From: Elymus sibiricus
Lineage: Eukaryota; Streptophyta; Magnoliopsida; Poales; Poaceae
Direction: 5' to 3'
Assembly (NCBI GenBank): GCA_039707655.1
Contig: CM077670.1
Coordinates: forward strand, 142,642,001 to 142,706,000
Length of the DNA: 64,000 nt
Part shown: positions 21,652-32,860 of the stretch, piece after piece
Position numbering within the stretch: the stretch's first letter is position 1
How the letters are laid out: each line of letters opens with the position of its first letter
Translations under genes and position numbers: made by a program
The notes under the pieces: model-generated
Databases searched by the model: none
What the model saw: only the letters and a program-made list of their open reading frames with translations
What the model was told of the DNA's origin: nothing

Positions 21652-24600
21652 TGTCACGCCCAATATGCGATCCTATCCTCGAGGGACTCGGAGGCCCCAC
21701 CAGGGATAGAAGCGCATATCAAAGACGCTTGCAAGGTTGATATCATTACATCATACCATGTACATAATAGATGGGGATACACACAAATACATATAGTCAT
21801 CACAGGAATACATCAATACATAGCAAACACCATACAGAAGAGCAGAATCCGACTACGGATGAAACACAAACAAAAAACACGAACGACATCCACCCTGCTA
21901 GCCCAGGCTGCCGACCAGGAACCTATCCCAAGATCGATGAAGAAGAAGAAGCAGAAGAAGAACTCAAAAAGCAAACGCGCATCGCTCTCGCGTCAGATCA
22001 TCGCTTTACCTGTACCTGCAGCTGTTGTTGTAGTAATCTGTGAGCCACGAGGACTCAGCAATCTCATAACCATGGGTAGCAAGACTATCAAAGCATAATG
22101 GGTATTGAAGGGTAAGGTGGTGAGGTTGCAGCAAGCGCTAAGCATTATATGGGGGCTAACTTACGAGTACAATAATAAGAAGAGTAAACTACACATAACG
22201 GTCGCAAACTAATAATGATGAAGAAGTGATCCTGAACACCTACTTACGAGTCAAACATAACCCCACCGTGTTCTCTTCTCAAACTTCCTCGAAAAGAGAC
22301 AATCACGGTTACACACGCCGTTGGTGTATTTTAATTAGATTTAGTGTCAAGTTCTCCACAACCGGAGGTTATAAATTTCCAAGTCACCACATAACCGCGG
22401 GCACGGCTTCGCGAAATATTTAACCCTGCAGGGATGCTCCAAGTAGTCCATTATAAATTGTCACACGCATCCGATGGAACATCCTCACACCAAGATAACA
22501 CGATGCTTACGATAAGGAATTCCGGTGGACAAGTCATTCATAAAAGGTAAAACTAAACCAGCAAGACCTCCCGACGTGTCGACGATCCTGATAGGAGCCG
22601 CGTATCTCGTTCTCACGACACAGCGGATAAGCTACGCATACAGGTGCCAAATACCCCAAGTTGCCAAGGGGCGGCCCCGCATAGTGCTCTAGTTTTAGAC
22701 CAGCACCATCAGCACTGGCCCACCTGTATTATGTGGAATTAAGAATCCTCGAGGTGATCAGCCCCTATGAATTAATTAATTAATTTCAGTATTATTATGT
22801 TGGCAAATGTTAAAACCAATGTTGGGCCTTGCTGGAGAAGTTTATCCTAAAACGAATGATCAGGGGGGTTCCCTTATGCCCCACATGTGTTAGAAGCGCT
22901 CATCAAGGAACATAACACCGGTATTACGGAAACTAGGGCGGCATGAGTATAACAAAACACCAGGCAAAAGGCCGAGCCTTCCACCCATTACCAAGTATAT
23001 AGATGCATTAATTAAATAAGAGATATTGTGATATCCCATGAAATCCATGTCCCAACATGGAACAACTTGCAACTGCACCTGCAACTAGCAACGCTATAAG
23101 AAAGGGGCTAAGCAAAGCGGTAACATAGCCAAACAACGGTTTGCTGGGTAAGGATGGTTAGAGGCTGTATCATGGCATAAGGGAGGCTGATATGTATGTG
23201 GTAGGAAGCGCGACATAGCGATAGCAACGAGACAACTATCAAGCAAAGATAGTAGGGATATCCAAGGTCATGATCATCTTGCCTGAAATCCCGCTAGGAA
23301 GAAGAACGAGTCCATGAAGAAGACGAACCAACGTAGTAGAACGAATCCTCACAATCGCAATGAAACCGGATCGATCGAGAAGAAGCACAACCGGAAAGAA
23401 GCAACGACATGGTAAACACACAAGCATAAACATGGCATGATGCACAATCAAATATGATGCATGACAAGTTTAAATGTTGTTAAACATGGCAAGGGATGAA
23501 GCATAAGCAATCCATACAACTAGGCAAGTTTAAATGAGGCCGGAAACACAAACAACAATTCCGGTATCTCCCCATATGCAAATTTTGAAATTGGTACTGG
23601 TCTGAATTAAACATAATGTTAAAGTTGTTAAACAGCAAGTTAACATGCACCATGATGATCTACGCATTTTTCTACCCCATTTACATATAAAGTTTATTTA
23701 ATTCGGAGCTACGGTTAGCTAGTTATGAAATAAATCATTTTAGCATGTCATTTAGCAATTTTTTAATTCAATCAACAATTTTAATGTTGTTAATATGCAT
23801 GAGGATGGAATTTCAAGTTGATGCAAATTTTATGAAAAAGGTGGAATAAAAGGACATGGAGCATTTGTCGCCATGGCGGAAAGAAATGGGTCCCATGGCA
23901 GCGATAACGGAAATGGTGCCACGGCAACATTCCGAGGATCCGGCAACTCGTTTGTGATGCCGGTGCAAAAGAACAAGTGTGCGGATGTGTGGAACATGCA
24001 AGAGATGATGGGGTGATCCCGGTTACCGGGTCCCCACACGACGGTGGCACGGCAAACGAGGAACATGCACGAAACAATTCAGACACGGTGCAAACCCGAG
24101 CGTCTCATACAACACATGCATCGTTCACGGGCGGTCATCTCAGCGGTTATACCTTCGAAGCGTACATTTTCGGAGCGGATCGAGTTCGAAGCGGCGTAGA
24201 TGGAAGTAGTGGTACACGGGGACAGAGAGGAACTTGACGAATCCATGTTCCTCGCGGATCGTCGTTGAACTTGGTGATCCGATGCGGTAGTTGAACTTGG
24301 GGTTTCCGTGCGTAGAGGTACTTGGCGAAATCCATGGGAAACGGTAGTTACACAAGGTGTAGACGTTTGGGGTCATCGTGTAGTCGTACTCGGTGTCGGA
24401 CATGACGGTCTTGACGAAACCCGAGGGGGGTACTTGGCGATCCAAATTGCTCCTGTTCGGGGAGGTTGCGTCCACGACAACAGCTCGGGGCCGGAGGCTA
24501 CGTGTAGGACACGCAAGGAGGTGTGGGAGCTGCTGGTCTGGCGTCCAGCGGCAGCAGCACAAGAAGGCGGCCGGCTTGAGCAGGGGTCACCGGAGGCCGG

Positions 24601-25799
24601 CGAGAGGTGGAGAAGTGGCGCCATGGGCGAGCTCGGAGTAGGTGAGCAGCAGAGCAGCGACAGGGAGGCGCACAAGGAGCTCCTCTCCTCGGGACAGCTC
24701 ACAACGAAGGCAGGGCGAGGGGCGGCGCGAGCGCGGGGAACGGCGTGGGTGGCGCGGTGGTTGAGCAACGGAGCGATGCAGCGGGGCGGTCGGAGGAGTC
24801 GCCGGTGCTGGGAGCACGGTGGCAGAAGGGGCATGCGAGGAGGCTGGAAGAGCTGCGGCTGGCTGTGGCCTCGGGCCCGAGGTGTGGAGGCGCGGGCGTG
24901 CTCGCGGCTGCGGGAGGCGAAGAGGTCGGGCAGGGAGCGGGGCGTGGAGGCGCTGCGCTCGCCTGGCGGCGGGGTCGAGCGGGAGGCCGTGGGCGCTGGT
25001 GGCCTCCTCCTGGCGGCGCGAGGGAAGGAGATGGAGGGAGATGGGATCGAGAGAGAGACTGGGGGGTCAGGCTAGGGTTATGACGGGGGTTAGGTGGGCC
25101 TTAGTGGGCCGGCTGTAGGCCTGCGGCTAGGTCTAGCCTAGGTGGGGGCGGCGGCTGGGCCCAAGTGGCTCTCTGTCTCTCTCTAATTTCTTTACAGAAA
25201 TCGTGCAAAGAAAGAAAACGATGGGTAGAGTTGGAATTCCGAAAAGAGAGATATTCTTCCGGAGACAGAAAAATATGGGGGATTTAATAAAAATGGTTGG
25301 CAAAAGTTTAGAAGATAAAAATTCAAATAAGTTTGAATAAAATTCAAACTATTTGAATTTGAAAGCAATTTAGATGGAGACCAAATGAGATGAGATTTTA
25401 ACTGGTAACCCTACATAAATAGCATGATTTATGGGCAGAAGTTGAACATTTTTGGAGAAAGTAAAATTGCAACTCAATTTTACCGAAAGGCTTTAAGGGA
25501 AGATTAAGAAGTTGAGTTGGACATGAAGGAAAGTTGAAGAATAGTGCAAATGTGTTATGGGTGATTCCAAGTTAATGGAATATTTTTAATATAGCTCCCT
25601 AAATATTGGGAGGATATGTTATAAAGAGAAAACACCATGTGAATTCCCTCGACTTAAATGGATCAAGATCGATGCAATTTATTAATTTGAGTTGCAAAAT
25701 TTTAATGGCATGATGACATGATGCAATGGAAAATAAAATAAATAGCTCAAGCAATAAAATAATAATAATTACGGAAGGTATCGGTCTCGGGGTGTCACA
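21652..25799 (-). repeat. 5' LTR of LARD A
   Basis: 4148 bp, outer terminus TGTGACACCCC at 25799 and inner terminus GGCGTGACA at 21652. Carries no coding region. Confidence 0.88.
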
Positions 25800-25804
25800 G
25801 TAGG

Positions 25805-26640
25805 AGTCCCTGAGGCGCGATGCTCAGGGTCCCCCCCTTGACGCGCAGGCGGCTCGTGCCAAGGAAATCAGGTGCCTCGAGGGGAAAACGAGGGGAGGGA
25901 AACCAGAGAGGCGCTTAGACTTAGCTCTTTTGGAGACGCGTGGCCCGGAGCGAGCCCTTCGCGGGGCACCACACGCAAGGCACGGTCCCTCACGAAGCTT
26001 TCTACCCGCAGGGCGCCAATCATGGGTCCTCCCGAGGGGGGCTCCTATGGCCCTGCACCAGGGAAATTGCCAAATTTTTGCAAGAAACGTAGCGGGGCGC
26101 ACTCGCGAGGCCGCCTGTGGGTGTTACGCGAGGAGGCAAGAGCACCAAGGACCTGGTGAGGTGACGTGCGCGGGAGCGGGCCTGCGAGCCAGAGCTCAGT
26201 CACTTGGGTTTTGCAGTGCTGTTGGGACTGACCCGAGCACAGGCACCGTGCCCAGCCCCCGCTCGTGTGAGACACACAGGGGGAGATCGTGAGCGCGCCT
26301 ACGGAGGCAAATCAGCTGCAAGGACACCAGTTGTTATTAGGAAGTAGACTTTACTGATGCATGAAATAGACTCATTGCACAACAGGAAAGGTACGTGCTA
26401 CCGTGTTTGACACGGGTTAGCTTGAGGATGTGATGGCCGTAGGCCCCTCAAGTATGAAGGCCGCCAGGGCAGAGCATGGGGCGTTCACCAGCGCAGAGCA
26501 TGGGGTATCCGCGAGAGTGGAGCATGGGGCTTCCACGAGAGTGGCAGGGAGCTCTCACGTGCCGAAGGTAGTGTGGGTAGAGAGAGCCCCGGAGCGTGTA
26601 CAGCTCCATGTCGCTCGTATCCGTGGGGCACGGATAGAAC
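25805..26640 (-). other. Non-coding part of the Tat-like element between LARD A and the RT remnant
   Basis: GC-rich, no recognisable protein. Contains three copies of AGAGCATGGGG or GGAGCATGGGG spaced ~26-29 bp (about 26471-26535) and a GCATGAAATAGACTC stretch. Integrase and RNase H expected here are missing. Confidence 0.5.
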
Positions 26641-27156
26641 TTACGGTGATGGCGGGCGCTCCATGTGTTTGGTACCGGAACACCCGCCTCCGTCATTAGT
26701 GGGGCCGCGGCGGGCCGGTGGGCCAGTGTTAACCACCTTGGTATTCCTTGCGATGTGGGACTCCAGGCTCATGCGCATCGGCCTCACGAAGGTGGCTCCG
26801 GCACCCTCCAGGCCGAACGGCATACACACGAGCCAGGGCGAGCCCAAGGCGATGCGCGGAGGAGGGAAGGGGCCCGCAAGACGAGCCTGGTTGAGGGCGA
26901 TGAAGTCGATGCACATGCGCGTGCTGCTGCATGGCCTGGTGATGGGGGTGAGGCTGGCGATCCACCTGGGGTGGGGAGCTTCTCGGGCGATTCCAGCATC
27001 CTCAGGCTGTTTGACTTCTTGGGTGACGACTTCCTGCTTCTTGGGTTCTTGACGATACCCCTCACGCTTGACGGGCCACGCGCTCCGACACGCGGTTGAG
27101 TGGTGCTCGCCCACCTCCCTCGGTAGGCTGGGCTCGCCTGATGCTGCCCAAGCCAA
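26641..27156 (-). pseudogene. Condensed reverse transcriptase remnant
   Basis: The frame joins fragments of RT: a CIDFIALNQA block (RT motif around the first catalytic Asp), PFPPPRI, then directly VCMPFGLEGAGATF, with the intervening catalytic palm sequence missing. The downstream YVDD region, RNase H and integrase are absent. The element therefore lost most of pol by internal deletions and could not supply its own RT. Confidence 0.65.
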
Positions 27157-27198
27157 TGCATCAGGGCTTGCCCGGAGGGAGGTGGCAAGCGTGCCTTC

Positions 27199-27975
27199 CT
27201 ATTTGAGGGAGGGCTCGCCGCTGGCGTTGAGGGAGGGGCCTGTTTCACCCCCATCTGGCGACGCCTTCTTGGGCTCGACCCGCTCCTGGGAGAGCAGGGG
27301 CTTCTTCTTCGCGGGCGCCTCCTCGGTAGGCCCAGGCACGTCTTCATCGGCCGGGTACACGACGGAGGCGGTCTTGTAGGCGTGCTCGAGGGCCTGTAGT
27401 GCATCCTTCTTGTCACAGCGAACAGTGAGGGTACCGCGGCAGCCGGGCATTTTGACAAGGCCGTAGGTGTGGTGGGTCACGGCCATGAACTTGGTGAGCG
27501 CCGGGTAGCCCAAGATGGCGTTGTAAGGCAGGCCGAGGTGAGCCACATCGAAGATGATGAACTCTGTACGGTAGTTCTGGCGGGTGCTGAAGGTGACGGG
27601 AAGGCGCACCTGCCCCAAGGGGACAGTGGAGCCGTCGGTGATGCCCGAAAAGGGCCTGGTGGGCTTCAGGCGCTCGTAGGGCACTTGCAGCGTCTCGAAG
27701 GTCTCCACGGAGAGTACGTTGAGGCCTGCTCCACCGTCGATGAGCGTCTTAGTGACGACCACATTGCTAATGGTAGGCGTACACAGCAGGGGGATGGCGC
27801 CCATGGCCTTCGTGGACTCGGGGTGGTCGTTGGCGTCGAAGGCAATGGGGAACTCAGACCACCTGGGGCGGCCGGTGGACTCGAGGGCTGGGAGCGCCGC
27901 GTTCACCTCCCGAGAGAACTGCTTGAAGTAGCGGTTGGACGAAGGGGCCTGGGCCTCGCCGAGGATGCAGGCCAT
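27199..27975 (-). CDS. Gypsy aspartic protease region, DGGA type
   Basis: Open for 258 codons. The active site reads TLIDGGAGLNVLS (Gly in place of Ser/Thr after Asp, characteristic of this group), followed by LPVTFST and the flap/C-terminal YNAILGYPAL block. The C-terminus is Lys/Pro/Glu-rich. It overlaps the end of the gag frame by 73 bases in another frame. The role would be cleavage of Gag-Pol. Whether the overlap is a programmed shift or a mutation cannot be told. Confidence 0.78.
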   Translation of the reverse strand: MACILGEAQAPSSNRYFKQFSREVNAALPALESTGRPRWSEFPIAFDANDHPESTKAMGAIPLLCTPTISNVVVTKTLIDGGAGLNVLSVETFETLQVPYERLKPTRPFSGITDGSTVPLGQVRLPVTFSTRQNYRTEFIIFDVAHLGLPYNAILGYPALTKFMAVTHHTYGLVKMPGCRGTLTVRCDKKDALQALEHAYKTASVVYPADEDVPGPTEEAPAKKKPLLSQERVEPKKASPDGGETGPSLNASGEPSLK

Positions 27976-29462
27976 CCTGCGGGGCTCTTGGTAACCCCCG
28001 GCGTTCTCAGCGGGAGGGGAGTCGTTCGCGTGTACTGGGGTGGCATTGGGCTGATGGTCAGCTTGCCGTGGCTGGATCTGCCAGCCCTGGCTTTGTTGTC
28101 GCCTGTGTTGTTGTTGTGGTTGCCACCCCCGTGGCCCTTGCCGCGCTCCTTGCGGCTGCCGCGGCTCTCGGTGCGGCCCTCACGAAGCAGCTTGAGCTCG
28201 TGGTAGTCCTCTGTGCTGTGGGAGTTCATGTTGTGGTACATGCAAAAAGGGCGGGCGTCCTTCTTGGCCTCGTCATGGCCGGAGCCCTGCTTGTAGTCCA
28301 GCTCCGCCGCGAGCACGGCAGGACCCTTGCGCTTGGTGTCCTTGCCCTTGGGTTTCACCGCATCAGGCTCAGCGTCAGCGTCGTTGTGGAGGAAAAGGCA
28401 TCCCTCTTCGGCCTTGGCGCAGCGGTCGGCGAGGGTGAACAACTCTGCTGCAGAGTCGAGCTCGTCTCTGACTGAGAGCTTCTCGCGCATCTTCACATGC
28501 GTGACGCCGTTGGTGAAGGCGGAGACGATTGCGACGTCGGAGGCCTTTGGGATCTTGTGGCGCACCTGGCTGAAGCGCTGGATGAACATGCGAAGGGGCT
28601 CGCCAGGGCGCAGGCGCACGTTCCACAGGTCGTTGAGCGTGAGGGCGCGGTCGCTCGTGCCCTTGAAGTTGGCGACGAACTGCTTGCACAGGTCCTCCCA
28701 CGAAGAGATGGACGCCTCGGGGAGGTTCATGAGCCACGAGCGCGCAGCGTCCTTGAGGGCCATGGGGAACTAGTTCTCCATGACCCGATCGTCCTCCCTC
28801 ACGGCCTGGATGCTAATTGTGTAGAGCAGGAGGAACTCTGTGGGTTTGGCGCTGCTGTCGTAGCGCTGAGGGAGCTCTGGCTTGAACTTGTCGGGCCACA
28901 CCACGCGGCGCAGCTCGGGGGCGAGGGCCAGGTAGCCCCCGTTGGCGATGGTGCCACCGTCGAGGGCCGTACGGTTCTGGCGCCCAACCATGGCGACGTC
29001 GTGGAGGACGCGGTCCTGGCGGTCACGCACCTTCTCGAGGACCACGCACGCGTCCTGGGGCGCGCGGTGGGCGATTTGGCAGCTGTCGCCATCACCGACC
29101 GGCGCGAGCGAGCCGTGAGACGGCTCCGGGGTGCGTGGGGCGGGGCGGCGCGTGGCCACGTCGCGGTCCGGAGGAGGAGGAGGAGGAGGAGGAGGAGCGC
29201 CGCGCCCGGCCTGGTCGGCACAGGACGACGGAGCAGGCAGGGAGCGGGAGGGTGCCTCGCCATCGCGCGCGGCGTCGACGAGCTCGGTGATGCACCCGAG
29301 CCAGGCGTCATAGCCGTCCTCGGTGGGGCGGTAGCGCAGCAGCTCTTGCGCCATGAGCAGCACGGCGTGCAGAGAAGGAGGGTCGCGACGCGCGAGCAAG
29401 GAGGTGGCGGCGGAGCGGCCGTGCGCCTGCTCATTCACCGACGGGTGGGCAGAGGAGGCCAC
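27903..29462 (-). pseudogene. gag of the pol-deleted Tat-like element
   Basis: Starts ATG 29462. Residues 1-110 are variable with a long proline run; the retrotransposon Gag core spans the junction of two frames: FKPELPQRYD, then a TAG at 28770-28772 just after DRVMEN, then RSWLMNLPEASISSWEDLC and PLRMFIQRFSQVRHK. A zinc-knuckle-like CMYHNMNSHSTEDYHEL follows near residue 190 of the second part, then a Gly/His/Asn-rich RNA-binding-like tail. Only the single stop separates the two halves, so gag is otherwise well preserved. Gag packages the genomic RNA. Confidence 0.82.
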
Positions 29463-29618
29463 CCGCTCCCCAACGGGCTCGGTGGCGGCTCGAGGGCACC
29501 ACGGGCGGCGGGCGCTGCAGGGACCCTAACAGCGGTGCGGCACGCAGCGCGTTCCCGGCGAGCGGCGGCGGCGTCCATCTCGATGATGGCATCGAGGTCA
29601 AAGGCGCGAAGATGGCAA

Positions 29619-29638
29619 GCCCCCTACCTAGCGCGCCA
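29619..29638 (-). other. Primer binding site of the pol-deleted Tat-like element
   Basis: TGGCGCGCTAGGTAGGGGGC on the minus strand, two bases from the LTR end. It resembles the sites of the other Tat-like elements here (TGGCGCGCCAGCCAGGGGA; TGGCGTGCCAGGCAGGGGG). The exact tRNA is not assigned. Confidence 0.7.
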
Positions 29639-29640
29639 AA

Positions 29641-30515
29641 TGTCGGAGTATAGGATCTGCATCCAAGAAACTTCTCCAAGAACTTAGGATTCGAACTCTG
29701 GGAGACTTTGCTTGGCAACCTACGACACGACGGCCTCTACGGTGGGAGGACGACGGACTCACTAGCTCTCACCGAACATGAAGGGGACGCGCGAGCTACC
29801 CAAGTTCAGGCCACCGTGTGGTGTAATACCCTACTCCTGCCTGTGTTGGATTGCTCTGTATGGAGAGCTTGTGGCTCGAAGTACACGAGGTGTGGGGGAG
29901 AATGGGTCGGTCCCCTTACAACGAAGCTGACCTTCCCCTTTTGTGGTGCCTTGGTCCTCTTCCCCGAAAATATGAGCGGGAAAGGGTAGCCACAGGGCGG
30001 CAATTCAAAGGGGAACAGGCGCACAGGCTTATCCTAACTAAAGGCGGTCTTCGCCTGATAAAGTAGACTTTGTGACGCGCTGGTGGGCTTGGCGATGACC
30101 TCTGTGCTGGCGCGCTGATCCGTCTTGATCTTCTATCACCAAAGAGGAAATGCTTTGGGGCTTGCTTTTGGAGAGGCAGATACCGCTGCTCCCTTATCAC
30201 CAGAATGGAAACTGGGCTCGGTCACACCTCGTTGCCCTTATCCTGACAGCGGGTCATCACCCATTTGCTGGGCGCAAAGCCCCGCGGCTGACGCCGCACG
30301 CCCTGCCTCAGGAGGAGTCCTCGCGAGGCATCCTGGTGCTTGGCGGTCTCGGCAAGGCCTGGCCTAGCGGTGAGGGGCCTCACGAGGCTAGCCGCTCGTG
30401 AAGCGACCCCTCCTGGGCGGCGACGCCAGGGCCACCTTGCCTGGGCCGCCCCAAGCGCCGCCTCCTGGGCCAGTGGAAGACGGGCCATGGTACCCAGGTT
30501 CCCACTGGGCCGACA
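29641..30515 (-). repeat. 5' LTR of the pol-deleted Tat-like element
   Basis: 875 bp with intact TGTCGG...CCGACA ends; partner of 11842-12719. Contains an 18 bp segment near 30147 absent from the partner. Confidence 0.88.
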
Positions 30516-30569
30516 CTGCCGAATTCGCATTATAAAATATACTGACGCCACATTTTCTACTATATGTAG

Positions 30570-30868
30570 AGGTTCTATTTGACTATGTTGACAGCAAGGA
30601 TGAAGATAGCCAGAGGAAGTTCAAGAAGCAAAAGCTCAGGGAGCTTTATGCTGGAGAGCATAACAGGCATGTTAGGACCTGGAACGGGGGCTTTGGATGC
30701 CCATTCTGCAACCAAATCCTTCATGATGCATTTGAAAGTGTTCTGGCGCATGCAAGAGGAAGAGCTGTTGGCTCCTTCAAGCAGAAGTATTCTTGCAGGG
30801 TGGCACATGCCGCGAACGCTGAGTACCTGGAGAAGCTTCACCTTCGTGCAGGCCGGGAGACCCGTTGA
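30570..30868 (+). pseudogene. zf-XS-like zinc-finger exon of a host gene
   Basis: A splice-acceptor-like TATATGTAG is followed by an open frame of 98 codons ending TGA at 30866-30868. The middle reads FGCPFCNQILHDAFESVLAH followed by a basic, Ala/His-rich segment ending HAANAEYLEKL. The CxxC plus downstream His arrangement and the HAxxxxYLEKL end match the zf-XS domain that accompanies XS domains in SGS3/IDN2-type RNA-directed DNA methylation proteins and related grass proteins. No XS domain is present. Upstream exons are separated from it by the 18.7 kb nested insertion; gene activity is unlikely. The family match is by eye. Confidence 0.55.
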
Positions 30869-31084
30869 ATTATGGTTATGTTCAGAAGTACCGTAGCTAT
30901 CTAGTGTGTGCTTATTAATTATATCTAGGCTTGAGTATGCTTATTATTATCAGTGGAACTATGGTTGAGCTATGCTTGAGTACACTTATTATCTATGCCT
31001 GAGTATGTTTATATCTATGCTTAATTATATCTAGATGTGGGATGAGTATGCAATCAGTTTGGTTGATGGAATTTTATGCTTCTC

Positions 31085-31480
31085 TTAGACCAACCTATGA
31101 TTGCCCACAACACACACAGCTTATTAGCGCGAATCATCAGTGTTACTTTCGGTCTTCCCACACAATTTTATAGTAGCAACCGTTTGCCCAAAACACGCAC
31201 AACTACGTGTGGAGTGTTGGCAAAAAAATTGAACACGTACGGTGCATATTAGGGTGAATGTTTAGCGTGGGTAAAAATTTCAGTGTCAACCGACGAAGGA
31301 AATGTGGACCTTGGAACCGTCTACGATGACTTTTATTGTGCCGCAGCACGTGTGTTCTAATTGGCCAGAACACATCCCCACGGATCGCACGTCTGCACCA
31401 TAGGATGTCCACAGATCGAATGGCAGTCCGTATTGCCCTAACACCGGAGTGATGTTAACACACACGGTTGGGTCTACCAA
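31085..31480. mobile_element. CACTA-like subterminal remnant
   Basis: Contains TTGCCCACAACACACACAGC followed by CGGTCTTCCCACACA, nearly the same as the block at 49578-49635 inside the right end of the CACTA-like element, plus further ACACACGG and GTGTG blocks. No CACTA terminus was found next to it, so it is a fragment or a decayed end. 30869-31084 holds nothing recognisable. Confidence 0.4.
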
Positions 31481-31826
31481 ACCATTGCCTCCGAAACGCA
31501 TTCTGGGACAGAAAACCCTCACCACCCAAGTCAAAAAGGAAAAAAGAAAGCCCTCACCACCCCCATGTCACAAAACCCTCACCCCCACCTGCCACCCCCC
31601 CGGTCCCCAGTTGCACCTACACTCCTCCGCGACTCTGCATGTTACCGCTTATCACCGCGGCAACTACTTAGCTCGACACCTGTCGCCGCCGACGATTGCC
31701 GGCAAACCCCACCGCATTTTGCCACTACCGCTTGCCGCCGCCTATCGCCACCCACTTTCTCGACGCTTCTTGCCATCGACCCAGCTCCGCCCGATTGGGG
31801 AATCTGCGGTATTGGAGGTTTTTCTC

Positions 31827-32654
31827 ATGGAGAACCAGGTAACTAATTTACTGAAATATTCGCTCATCTCTTATCCCAGTCCGTCTACCCCTTTTAATCA
31901 CCCAGCCAAAATCACCGTAAATTCATTTTTCTTCTAGCTGATTCGAGGCTTTTCTTTCATTCATAGAGTGTACAGTGCAAGGACACATCAGGCCGATGAG
32001 GCCTCTGCCAGACAGCCGAGGAGTTCCATCTCACCGTACCAGATGACTTCAGGAAGCACACGGTATGTTCAATCTCACCCTACCTCGGTTGGCATGGCCC
32101 TACTTTTCTGAACATATACTATACATTTGGATAAAAGGTGCCACATGCAGCACATACGTCAAAGGGAATTTTTCTTCTTTCTATATTAGGCAAATTAATG
32201 CCATAAAGTTCTTTCGATTACTCTCATATTTGCATGACATCATGGTTACACTATCTGTTTAATTATAAATTTGTGTCCTTTGATTTCAACTGCTGTGTAC
32301 TGTTCTTTGAATTACTCCCATATTTGCATGTTACCCTATTCTTTAACAATCTTATCATTTCCTGCAGTACATCCCTTGCTTTGCAACAGCAACTGTAGTA
32401 CACAATCTTGGCCTTTACATAACTGAAGACTCCAGGAATGTCATATTGAACACAAACCATGGATTTACAAATCGCTGCTTCTGTAAAACTTGATGAACAT
32501 GGTCACTCCTATTTTGGCGTGGGCCTTTGGATAGAAATTTCTAAGTTTTATGTATTGAAAGCTGGCACTAAAATTGCACTGCACCTAAAAGAGCCTAGTC
32601 ATATGATATATGCTAACTTCCCCAACGATATCATCCGTCCAGACTTTGTTCAAA
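31827..32654 (+). pseudogene. B3-like gene remnant, three exons
   Basis: Exon 1 31827-31838 (four codons from ATG, donor GTAACT), exon 2 31967-32062 (donor GTATGT), exon 3 32368-32654 (acceptor CCTGCAG, donor GTAAGT); all junctions keep phase. Exon 2 encodes EEFHLTVPDDFRKHT, which matches the start of grass B3 domains; exon 3 encodes a TATVVHNLGLY strand, and after a frameshift (about 32440-32480) a HSYFGVGLWIEIS then LKAGTKIALHL segment corresponding to the GW...L..G core. An in-frame TGA at 31997-31999 and the frameshift show decay. Probably a transcription-factor-like gene once. The exon structure is proposed from consensus sites only. Confidence 0.5.
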
Positions 32655-32860
32655 GTAAGTGTTCTTTTTCAAGTATCTGCATGTTGACTTACCTAGCAAT
32701 ATCAAAGTAATTATCTAGTATTTAAGCAACCAATTGGGATTCCATTTTCTGACTCTGTTAAGTCTGTTCCTACCTAGTAACTTCTAGTTACCAATACACT
32801 TTTCTTCTACCCTGTTCTAACTAAATATTCTCTATCCTCCCACTCCTCCACTCCTATCAG

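Larger units (their letters stand above)
14099..25799 (-). mobile_element. LARD A: large non-coding LTR retrotransposon (Sukkula-type)
   Basis: 11.7 kb, perfect target duplication GTAGG (14094-14098 and 25800-25804). LTRs of 4135 and 4148 bp with ends TGTGACACCCCGAGACC...GGCGTGACA (minus strand), tRNA-Met primer site next to the right LTR and polypurine tract next to the left LTR, so the element runs right to left. The 3.4 kb internal domain has no gag, protease, RT or integrase. LTRs of ~4.4 kb around a ~3.5 kb non-coding internal domain are the hallmark of LARD elements described in Triticeae (Sukkula). It must use proteins of another element. Confidence 0.88.
11842..30515 (-). mobile_element. 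Tat-like Ty3/gypsy retrotransposon, pol-deleted, split by LARD A
   Basis: Bounded by LTRs of 878 bp (11842-12719) and 875 bp (29641-30515) and by a perfect target duplication CTGCC (11837-11841, 30516-30520). On the minus strand: 5' LTR, primer site, gag, protease with a DGGA active site, a condensed remnant of RT, non-coding DNA, then an antisense B3-domain gene and the 3' LTR. RNase H and integrase are absent. LARD A (14099-25799) sits inside with its own target duplication. Without it the element is about 7 kb. The antisense gene next to the 3' LTR and the DGGA protease fit the Tat lineage (family knowledge). Confidence 0.85.

Noticed and set aside
29150..29200. GGAGGAGGAGG run as microsatellite of interest
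   Set aside because: It encodes the proline run of gag and is an ordinary coding microsatellite.
28497..29687. Long plus-strand ORF of 396 codons opposite to gag
   Set aside because: It is a GC-rich shadow of the gag frame; the gag motifs are on the minus strand and the ORF shows no domain.
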